A stretch of 44,252 nucleotides of DNA. Origin: Bacteroidales bacterium (lineage in GTDB: Bacteria; Bacteroidota; Bacteroidia; Bacteroidales; GWA2-32-17). Both the position numbers and the translations under genes were made by a program. Below, in pieces: positions 38,449 to 44,252 of this stretch (position 1 is its first letter; the number at the start of each line of letters is the position of its first letter). Where the stretch lies: the NCBI GenBank assembly GCA_013314715.1, contig JABUFC010000025.1, forward strand, positions 1 through 44,252. The letters are read 5' to 3'. The notes under the pieces were generated by a model. It saw nothing but the letters and a program-made list of their open reading frames with translations, ran no database searches and was not told where the DNA came from.

Positions 38449-38967
38449 ATGAAAAAATTATTTTTATTACTTTTGTCAGGAGGAATTATGATGACTGCCT
38501 GCAAAAAAGAAGATGTGAAGAAAGAAAATGTGAAAACAAATTCTTATGTAAATGTTTTAAAAGGGTTGCCGCAAAATCCAAAGCCGGCTTCGAATGGGAA
38601 GAAATTTTATCAAGATAAAGGAGACTGTTTTGCTCCACCAGAAGCATGTGCCCCATATGATATTGTGGTAACTCCAACAGGAACAACCATTAAATGTTAT
38701 ATGAATTTTGTAAATGCTATAGCAGCGAGTTCAGAACATGAATTTTTTGCAGATAAAGAACAGGTTAAAGCTTTATTACCGTTTTTGCTTGATGAGGAAT
38801 GGAAAGAGTTTTATGAGCTAACATTAAACCCGGAACTAAAATTCATAGAGCAATTTAATGAAAGGAGTGGTAAGTATTTTTACTTTCTGGTTCCTGATAA
38901 TTTAGAACCCAAAGAATTTGAACCGGGAATGGAATATTTAGATTTGGTAGTGGAATTAAATAAATAA
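38449..38967 (+). CDS. Small lipoprotein of unknown function
   Basis: 172 residues. MKKLFLLLLSGGIMMTAC is a lipoprotein signal with the modified Cys at 18, followed by KKED, so the protein should be membrane-anchored. The mature part has no family that I recognise; it contains three further Cys (in GDCFAPPEACAP and IKCYMNF) and an acidic C-terminal half (DEEWKEFYELTL). The DNA for its signal peptide (38464-38510) is repeated with one mismatch in the lipoprotein gene at 41878. A terminator follows 8 bases after the stop. Confidence 0.8.
   Translation: MKKLFLLLLSGGIMMTACKKEDVKKENVKTNSYVNVLKGLPQNPKPASNGKKFYQDKGDCFAPPEACAPYDIVVTPTGTTIKCYMNFVNAIAASSEHEFFADKEQVKALLPFLLDEEWKEFYELTLNPELKFIEQFNERSGKYFYFLVPDNLEPKEFEPGMEYLDLVVELNK
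38464..38510 (+). repeat. 47-bp signal-peptide-encoding direct repeat, copy 1
   Basis: These bases recur at 41923-41969 with a single mismatch (T at 38476, G at 41935). They encode the hydrophobic core, lipobox and first lysines of two otherwise different lipoproteins, in the same reading frame. The flanks are not similar, so this is a shared module and not a whole-gene duplicate. Confidence 0.9.
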
Positions 38968-38975
38968 ATAATAAT

Positions 38976-39011
38976 GGGGCTGTAAAAATCATATTGCAGC
39001 CTCTTCTTTTT
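38976..39011 (+). terminator. Terminator after the small lipoprotein, close to the next start codon
   Basis: GGGGCTGTAA (38976-38985) pairs with TTGCAGCCTC (38994-39003), 10 bp with two G-U pairs and an 8-base loop, followed by TTCTTTTT. The next gene's ATG (39021) is only 9 bases beyond the T-run, so the element may also act as an attenuator for the downstream genes. Confidence 0.75.
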
Positions 39012-39020
39012 ATAGGATTT

Positions 39021-39602
39021 ATGCGTATAATTAATTTATTTTTTTTTACGATATTAATATTTTGTTGCTGTTCCACAAATGATAATAAAATAAGAATATT
39101 AAAAATAAATGTAAATAATATTGTTTATCTATTAAATAGAAGTTCGTATATATATCGTTTCAGTTTATACAATAATGTATTAGATTCATTTAAAATTGAA
39201 TCGAATTATATAAATGAAAATAATATTGTCCCATTTGATACAAAAAATTTTAATGATAAAAAATATTACAACTCGGTTTATGAATATGCTTACAAAGTAC
39301 CAAAATTTCATTGTATTAAAATTAGTAAAAGCTTACATGTTTTTTTTCGAATAAATCTCCATAAAACCCCTTACTATCAAACAAATGGAAGGAAGACGAA
39401 TTACCGTAATTGGTCAATATCTGTTATAGATAGCAATTTAAAATTGATTGGCGAAATCCCCTTTTTAAAAGACTCCATTTACGATTATCGAGTATTTATT
39501 CCATCAGAAAATGGTTTCTGGTTAGGTTACAAACAGACCAAAAAAGATAAACAACTCAAACAATTAAGGTTATGCGAATTCAAAATAATAAATGGAATAT
39601 AA
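39021..39602 (+). CDS. Short propeller-like lipoprotein, apparently a truncated paralogue of the next gene
   Basis: 193 residues from ATG 39021; an in-frame TTG at 38994 lies in the terminator stem and is rejected. MRIINLFFFTILIFCCCS is a lipoprotein-type signal with three Cys in a row. The remainder matches the last ~180 residues of the gene at 39572: first at moderate similarity (VYEYAYKVPKFHCIKI versus VYEYSYLCPSYRFFCF), then almost identically over the last ~60 residues, from KTNYRNWSISVIDSNLKLIG on. It lacks the ~200 N-terminal residues of that neighbour and so cannot form a full propeller. Its final 31 bases overlap the next gene's start. It may be a remnant or a half-propeller partner. 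Confidence 0.7.
   Translation: MRIINLFFFTILIFCCCSTNDNKIRILKINVNNIVYLLNRSSYIYRFSLYNNVLDSFKIESNYINENNIVPFDTKNFNDKKYYNSVYEYAYKVPKFHCIKISKSLHVFFRINLHKTPYYQTNGRKTNYRNWSISVIDSNLKLIGEIPFLKDSIYDYRVFIPSENGFWLGYKQTKKDKQLKQLRLCEFKIINGI
39392..39586 (+). repeat. 195-bp direct repeat, copy 1
   Basis: The stretch is repeated at 40546-40740 with only two mismatches by eye (T/C in the ATGGTTTCTGG region, and T/A at 39580/40734); weaker similarity continues upstream. Each copy encodes the C-terminal end of one lipoprotein and also contains the ATG of the following gene in a different frame. Confidence 0.92.
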
Positions 39603-40750
39603 GTTTTATTATTTCTTTTGGAATATTAATTGTAATACTAATTTTATTTTTTCAATCATGTAAAAGAAATATTGAAGAGATTAAAATTGTAAAGAATAGG
39701 GAAATTTGTATCCCAATTGAAGTAAAACCATGGATGACGATCAGAACAGTTTGTTATGACAATAATGATTATTTAATGTATTTTAACAATAACGATAAAT
39801 CTATTTATTTAATTGATATATATGGAAAAGTATTTAAAAAAATAAGTTGTAAGAATACATGCGACAAAATCAAAATAAATGGTGATTATGATGATTATTT
39901 AGATTCATTCTCTTTTGCCGATTCAATTCAAAGTGATACAATTGAATTTTTTCATTACGATAATTATTTTAAAATATATAATGATAGTATCATTGAACAA
40001 AAGAAAGTCTTCAATAATGAGGTTACATTAAATTTTTTAGAATTTCCATTAATTAAAATAAAAGAGAAAACATTTATTGTATATGCTTTTAAAAATATAA
40101 ATACAATGAATGAAAGACTGGCTTTTATTAGAAATTGTAACATTTATATTGTTAACCTCCAAAATAACTCATTTTTGGTAAAAATTAGACACCCAATGTG
40201 GTATTTAAATAGTATAGAAAATTACTATGACAACGAATTAATAAGATATACTTATAATAAAGATGAAAAAAAAATTTATTATGGTATAACTAATTCTCCA
40301 TATGTTTATTCGTATAATTTTAATAAATCAAAAATAGATTCTAATATTGTTTTTTCAAAGTACATAAAAGAAGAAGAAATATTTCCATTTGATTCCTCTA
40401 ATTATTCAAGCAATAACTTTTATGAAAAGGTTTATGAATATTCCTATTTGTGTCCATCATATAGGTTTTTTTGTTTTAATAAATATTTAAATATAATTTT
40501 TAGGATTAATACACATAAAACACCCTATTATCAGCCAGATGGGAAGAAGACGAATTACCGTAATTGGTCAATATCTGTTATAGATAGCAATTTAAAATTG
40601 ATTGGCGAAATCCCCTTTTTAAAAGACTCCATTTACGATTATCGAGTATTTATTCCATCAGAAAATGGCTTCTGGTTAGGTTACAAACAGACCAAAAAAG
40701 ATAAACAACTCAAACAATTAAGGTTATGCGAATACAAAATTTTACTTTAA
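39572..40750 (+). CDS. Propeller-type lipoprotein (DUF4221-like)
   Basis: 392 residues. MRIQNNKWNISFIISFGILI leads into ILFFQSC, a lipobox with the modified Cys near 33 after an unusually long N-terminus. The body has repeated beta-strand patterns (YFNNNDKSIYLIDIYGK; YGITNSPYVYSYNFNKSK; NWSISVIDSNLKLIGEI) like the 6-bladed propeller lipoproteins of Bacteroidota, most closely DUF4221 in my judgement. Such proteins have no proven function. The start codon lies inside the last codons of the upstream paralogue (31-base overlap), and its own end overlaps the next gene by 25 bases, so the three are probably coupled in translation. Confidence 0.72.
   Translation: MRIQNNKWNISFIISFGILIVILILFFQSCKRNIEEIKIVKNREICIPIEVKPWMTIRTVCYDNNDYLMYFNNNDKSIYLIDIYGKVFKKISCKNTCDKIKINGDYDDYLDSFSFADSIQSDTIEFFHYDNYFKIYNDSIIEQKKVFNNEVTLNFLEFPLIKIKEKTFIVYAFKNINTMNERLAFIRNCNIYIVNLQNNSFLVKIRHPMWYLNSIENYYDNELIRYTYNKDEKKIYYGITNSPYVYSYNFNKSKIDSNIVFSKYIKEEEIFPFDSSNYSSNNFYEKVYEYSYLCPSYRFFCFNKYLNIIFRINTHKTPYYQPDGKKTNYRNWSISVIDSNLKLIGEIPFLKDSIYDYRVFIPSENGFWLGYKQTKKDKQLKQLRLCEYKILL
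40546..40740 (+). repeat. 195-bp direct repeat, copy 2
   Basis: Second copy of 39392-39586, offset 1154 bases. It ends six codons into the gene that starts at 40726, so MRIQN is shared by the two genes that start within the two copies. Confidence 0.92.
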
Positions 40751-41217
40751 TATTTGCTTTTGTCTTGTTAATTGCATCTTGCAGTAATGATAATGAAAGC
40801 AAAAAAAATGTTTCAAAAGAAACAACTTTCAAGATTGATACTACCGGAATATTTAGATCGTATTTGAAACATATATTTAATCTAACTATTCCAGAAAGTA
40901 AACACTGTTATTATATTATTTCAAACAGTGGATGTTTTGATTGCATTAAAACTTTATTGAATGAAACCATAGAAAAAATCAAAACAATAGATAAACAGCA
41001 ACTTACTTTTATAATGGCCAATGAACGACTAATAAATACTGATTTAACAGAATATCCCTTTCGGTTAAATGTTGATAGTTTTGCTGAAATAAACGAATTA
41101 GCATTGCCAATTACAAACGTAACTCTCATTTATACTTCACAAAAAAAAGTTGATTCAATTTTACCTTTAAAATGGGAGGATCAAACACGAATTATTGAAC
41201 TCATAAATATAAAATAG
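40726..41217 (+). CDS. Thioredoxin-like lipoprotein with a CxxC motif
   Basis: 163 residues. MRIQNFTLIFAFVLLIASC is a lipoprotein signal (Cys19). The mature part has YYIISNSGCFDCIKTLL, a CxxC motif after a beta-strand and before a helix, as in thioredoxin folds, then TFIMANERLI and LPITNVTLIY, whose Pro could be the cis-Pro strand. This points to a disulfide reductase or thiol-based protein in the periplasm, but the family is not certain. It overlaps the propeller gene upstream by 25 bases; in Bacteroidota, propeller lipoproteins and small redox lipoproteins often occur together. Confidence 0.65.
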   Translation: MRIQNFTLIFAFVLLIASCSNDNESKKNVSKETTFKIDTTGIFRSYLKHIFNLTIPESKHCYYIISNSGCFDCIKTLLNETIEKIKTIDKQQLTFIMANERLINTDLTEYPFRLNVDSFAEINELALPITNVTLIYTSQKKVDSILPLKWEDQTRIIELINIK

Positions 41218-41239
41218 TATGAGTGCTTATATTATAAAG

Positions 41240-41256
41240 AACATTACGTTAATGTT
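41240..41256. repeat. 7-bp inverted repeat before the NGLQIG-repeat gene
   Basis: AACATTA (41240-41246) and TAATGTT (41250-41256) flank CGT. It is AT-rich and has no T-run, so a weak terminator or operator is possible; it ends 11 bases before ATG 41268. Confidence 0.3.
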
Positions 41257-41267
41257 ATTCTAATTAA

Positions 41268-41864
41268 ATGAAAATCATATCATTAAAAATAATCATTCTT
41301 TTAACATTGAGTGGTATATTTAACTTATCCAATGCTCAAACTACTCCTAACAACAGTAAATATATATTAGGCTTTATACCATCTAAAGCAAGCAATATTT
41401 ATGGTTTAGCCATTGGACCAATTGGTTCAGAATCATTATGTAATGTTGAATATACAAGAAAGTCGCATGGTTTAAATATTCAATTGCCGGGACAAGGTGT
41501 TTTCCTTGTGTTTTTCGGATTTAGTGATAAAATAATTCAATCGACCGATGACTCAATACAAAAAATCAAAACTATACACAATGGGTTGTTAATTAGCATA
41601 TTGGGAACAACAGCCGATATCATCAATGGAGTTAACATTTCATCTTTCATGAGCGCAGGAAAAAAAATGAATGGTTTTTCATTTAATATTTTTTGGAATG
41701 CTTATTATAAAATAAATGGAATTTGTGTAGGAATCGTTAATACATCTTTTAGATTAAATGGCTTACAAATTGGGCTATTAAATAAATCAACAAAAGTTAA
41801 TGGCTTGCAAATAGGTCTATTGAATAAAAACGAAAAAAGAATTTTACCTTTTATTAATTGGTAA
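41268..41864 (+). CDS. Surface protein with NGLQIG repeats (LA_2272 type)
   Basis: 198 residues with a signal peptide (MKIISLKIIILLTLSGIFNLSNAQ). The C-terminal third has imperfect repeats: KINGICVGIVNTS, RLNGLQIGLLNKS and KVNGLQIGLLNKN, then RILPFINW. This pattern is that of the LA_2272 surface-repeat family named from Leptospira and common in Bacteroidota, usually close to the outer membrane; function is unknown. The repeat array here is short (about three units). It follows the thioredoxin-like gene by 50 bases. Confidence 0.75.
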   Translation: MKIISLKIIILLTLSGIFNLSNAQTTPNNSKYILGFIPSKASNIYGLAIGPIGSESLCNVEYTRKSHGLNIQLPGQGVFLVFFGFSDKIIQSTDDSIQKIKTIHNGLLISILGTTADIINGVNISSFMSAGKKMNGFSFNIFWNAYYKINGICVGIVNTSFRLNGLQIGLLNKSTKVNGLQIGLLNKNEKRILPFINW

Positions 41865-41877
41865 TATTTCATAATTT

Positions 41878-42933
41878 TTGAAAGAAGAATACATAAACCC
41901 ATATTATTTGCAATCGATAAAATTATTACTTTTGGCAGGAGGAATTATGATGACTGCCTGCAAAAAAGACAAGGAAATGCCAACTAACAGTGTTTTTAAC
42001 CCTCACGATGACCAAGCGGTAGAAGCACGCATAAAAGCATTTAACCAAGCGATACAGCAAAAGCAGGGCGAACCTATGACCGTAAACGATGCGATTTGGA
42101 ATATTGAAGCAGCATTGAATTATAATTATTGCCATGTTGAACTACCTCAGGGAGAAACTTTTGTTGATTCGCTTATATTAGAATTGCCCGTTGATAATGA
42201 TAAAATTGAATTTTGTAATGTATTCAACGCTTATCAACAAGCCGAAAATAAGTTAAGGCATATATTAAAAAAAGATTATCATGCCATTGTTATAGATGTA
42301 AAACCACTTCAAACATCCGATTTTATTAAAGTAAAAATTACTTTTATTTTGGGTGATGCAGTTGTTAAAAAAAGTGTATCATTTCCTAATTCATTTGGAA
42401 CAGACGATTATTGGAGATGTGGTTTTGGGTATGGAAAATGTGACGGCACCTTTTATTTAGTTAAAGATGCAACTACTGAAATTCAATATTGGCTTAATAG
42501 TAACTTTAGTTATTTACCAGGGCAATATTTTACAGATATTGAACATCAATTTGTAGAACCAAATGAAAATACAAATGCATATATAAACCCCAATGACGCA
42601 ATTCCAAATGATAATTATTTAGACTATTTATTGTTCATAAATAGAAAATTCGATTCAAATGGCAATTTATTACCTAATTTTTACGAACTTCCACCTTACT
42701 ATTGTATTTCACCAGAAGAAATGAATTTTTATACATGGAGTTACAGAGCTATTGCAATAAATACACCCTCACAAGGAGGTGTCAGACCCCCGAATAAAAA
42801 AGTTATCCATTATTGGGTACAAGCATTACCTCTTTATTATCATGATCTTCAAACAGGATGTTCACGTAGAAAAACAAATTATCATCAATTAACAGTTGAA
42901 TACGGTATATTACATACAAATAGTACAAATTAA
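41878..42933 (+). CDS. Lipoprotein of unknown function, uncertain start codon
   Basis: The frame is open from 41875 and the lipobox GGIMMTAC is reached with no good ATG before it; TTG at 41878 or TTG at 41908 (MQSIKLLLLAGGIMMTAC) are the candidates. I give the longest, 351 residues. At the position where the 38449 gene has ATG this one has ATA (41917-41919), so the original start may be mutated. The mature protein has no recognised family; it includes ARIKAFNQAIQQKQGEPMTV, FGYGKCDGTFYLVKD and IHYWVQALPLYYHDLQTGC, and several Cys. Bases 41923-41969 are shared with the 38449 gene. A 14-bp hairpin follows the stop. Confidence 0.68.
   Translation: MKEEYINPYYLQSIKLLLLAGGIMMTACKKDKEMPTNSVFNPHDDQAVEARIKAFNQAIQQKQGEPMTVNDAIWNIEAALNYNYCHVELPQGETFVDSLILELPVDNDKIEFCNVFNAYQQAENKLRHILKKDYHAIVIDVKPLQTSDFIKVKITFILGDAVVKKSVSFPNSFGTDDYWRCGFGYGKCDGTFYLVKDATTEIQYWLNSNFSYLPGQYFTDIEHQFVEPNENTNAYINPNDAIPNDNYLDYLLFINRKFDSNGNLLPNFYELPPYYCISPEEMNFYTWSYRAIAINTPSQGGVRPPNKKVIHYWVQALPLYYHDLQTGCSRRKTNYHQLTVEYGILHTNSTN
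41923..41969 (+). repeat. 47-bp signal-peptide-encoding direct repeat, copy 2
   Basis: Matches 38464-38510 with one mismatch. It contains an internal AGGAGG followed by ATGATG; in both genes this is in the signal-peptide codons and is not treated as a start. Confidence 0.9.
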
Positions 42934-42936
42934 TAA

Positions 42937-42992
42937 AATGAAGCTGTTTCTTAAATATTTACTTTTAATATTTACATTGAAACAGCTTCATT
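42937..42992. terminator. Long hairpin between two envelope genes
   Basis: AATGAAGCTGTTTC (42937-42950) pairs perfectly with GAAACAGCTTCATT (42979-42992), 14 bp, around a 28-base AT-rich loop that can itself pair. No strong T-run follows on the + strand, though TTTTATTAATTT follows on the other. It is probably a 3' end or mRNA-stabilising structure of the 41878 gene. Confidence 0.55.
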
Positions 42993-43008
42993 ACAAAAAT
43001 AATATGAT

Positions 43009-44252
43009 ATGAAAGCACTTTTAACTTATTTAATGATTACAATAATTGGTGTTCAAGGGTATTCGCAACCATATTTTTATTCAAAATCTGATACGTCGCC
43101 AATAATGTTGTTAATAAACACTCCTCATTATTTAATTTACCGTCATTCTTATTCAAACTATATTTATAAAATGGATTATAATAAAGTTTTAGTAGATAGT
43201 ATTCATATTAATGGAGGATTTATGTTTGGAGATGTATATAATAACGAAAAAATAATTTTAGCAGGTAATAATAATAATTTTAATTTAATTTATGCTATAT
43301 TAGATACTAATCTAAATATCCTTACCTATGATAGTTTAAATTTAGATTTACTTGTATCAAATTTACTTTTATATGAAAATCGTTTTTTTATTTTGGGCGA
43401 AAGATTTAATATACTTTCATCTTTTATCAGTTCATTTTCATATGATGGACATTTAATTGATACTCTATTTATTGGTAATTCTTATAGTTTCGCATATAAG
43501 TTAAATAATAATGCATTTAACTTTGGATATGAAAATAATAGCAATACAAATTTTGCAAATTTAAATGTTATTACTTTAGACACCTCTTTAAATATTATTC
43601 AAACAGATACAGTTCCAAAATTTAACAGAAATGGCAACGATATGTATGAATGTCTGTTTAATAACAAAGTAGCTATAGCTGGTAATTATTTTGATTATAA
43701 CTCATCACAAAAAAATATTGCAATTGGTATTTTTGATAAACAATTAGATACAGTTTATTCTTTCGATTTTTTTAATTTGGGCGATCATTTTCCAACAATA
43801 AATGGACTAGTTACGAATAAAAATAACATATTTGTATCTTGTTACCTGAATTTAGATTATAATAACACACTTAGTTCAAAAGACACCATTTGTATTACAA
43901 ATTACGATAGCTTATTAAATGTAAAATGGAGAAGATTTATTGGGGGCGACAATAATTATCATGCATATAACATTTTTCCAGCTCCTGATGGAGGCTGCAT
44001 TTTCAGTATGACCATTCATGATTTGCTTACAGATACCTACGATGGTGTTATTGTTTGGCTTGACAGTCTCGGGAATCAAGTATTAAGCATACCCGAAAAT
44101 GCTAACCAACTAAAAAAATTCTTGCTTTATCCCAATCCCGGCACAAACGAACTCAATGTATTACTACCCGAAAACAACAAAAACACTACATTGGAGCTTG
44201 TGAATTCGCTTGGTATAGTTTGCAAAGAAGAACAATTTACAAACGACAAGCT
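43009..44252 (+). CDS. Secreted protein with T9SS type A sorting domain (partial, runs off the window)
   Basis: ATG 43009 opens a frame with no stop to the end of the window, 414 full codons. MKALLTYLMITIIGVQGYSQ is a signal peptide. The body is a repetitive beta-rich region (MDYNKVLVDSIHINGG, FDKQLDTVYSFDFFNLGDHF, NYDSLLNVKWRRFIGGDNNY), as in secreted propeller or delta-60-type repeat proteins. From about residue 364, KKFLLYPNPGTNELNVLLPE marks the start of a T9SS type A sorting domain (Por secretion tail), so only some tens of residues are missing at the C-terminus. It should be secreted by T9SS and possibly anchored to lipopolysaccharide. Confidence 0.88.
   Translation, partial: MKALLTYLMITIIGVQGYSQPYFYSKSDTSPIMLLINTPHYLIYRHSYSNYIYKMDYNKVLVDSIHINGGFMFGDVYNNEKIILAGNNNNFNLIYAILDTNLNILTYDSLNLDLLVSNLLLYENRFFILGERFNILSSFISSFSYDGHLIDTLFIGNSYSFAYKLNNNAFNFGYENNSNTNFANLNVITLDTSLNIIQTDTVPKFNRNGNDMYECLFNNKVAIAGNYFDYNSSQKNIAIGIFDKQLDTVYSFDFFNLGDHFPTINGLVTNKNNIFVSCYLNLDYNNTLSSKDTICITNYDSLLNVKWRRFIGGDNNYHAYNIFPAPDGGCIFSMTIHDLLTDTYDGVIVWLDSLGNQVLSIPENANQLKKFLLYPNPGTNELNVLLPENNKNTTLELVNSLGIVCKEEQFTNDK

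Noticed and set aside
38490-38495. AGGAGG plus ATGATG in the 38449 and 41878 genes as a true ribosome binding site and start
   Set aside because: The ATGs lie immediately before the lipobox Cys, so starting there would remove the signal peptide; the AGGAGG arises from the Gly-Gly codons of the signal.

Overview
The window is AT-rich DNA from a member of the Bacteroidota, probably the Bacteroidia. Several things support this: type IX secretion (T9SS) sorting domains of both type A and type B, lipoproteins with short lipoboxes, promoters of the TTG-20 bp-TAnnTTTG class, almost no Shine-Dalgarno signals, and zinc-free versions of uS4, uS14 and bL36. I cannot name a genus.

Layout. (1) Bases 1-5475, + strand: the tail of one large T9SS type B exported protein, a strong terminator, then a complete 1763-residue protein of the same class. 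(2) 5476-6112: non-coding, with two inverted repeats and the terminator of the next operon. (3) 6113-23691, - strand: one continuous str/S10/spc/alpha operon of 33 genes, from rpsL (first transcribed) to rplQ, including fusA, secY, map, infA, rpmJ and rpoA. tuf and adk are absent. It reads from one good promoter at 23733-23763. (4) 24033-26192, + strand: a second EF-G-like gene, divergent from the operon and with its own promoter. Its GTPase motifs are degenerate but its domain IV tip looks canonical. (5) 26327-31563: a CPBP membrane protease (+), an unrecognised 279-residue protein (-), and a tight pepD-TPR-comF operon (-). (6) 31647-37874, - strand: a small probable outer-membrane barrel followed by an 1855-residue T9SS type B protein. 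(7) 38449-44252, + strand: an envelope-protein cluster with a small lipoprotein, two propeller-like lipoproteins, a thioredoxin-like lipoprotein with a CxxC motif, an NGLQIG-repeat surface protein, a second lipoprotein, and the start of a T9SS type A protein running off the window.

How the parts relate. The operon supplies core translation machinery and the Sec channel. The divergent EF-G paralogue resembles the Bacteroides EF-G2 type, reported to lack GTPase activity, so this locus may carry two elongation factors specialised in different ways: the operon-encoded EF-G itself has an unusual domain IV tip. Much of the remaining DNA encodes exported surface proteins.

The most novel structure is at 39021-41217. 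A nearly perfect 195-bp direct repeat encodes the C-terminus of two successive lipoproteins and also contains the overlapping start codon of the next gene. A 47-bp signal-peptide-encoding repeat links two other lipoproteins (38449 and 41878). Together these suggest a locus evolving by duplication, gene conversion and exchange of secretion-signal modules.
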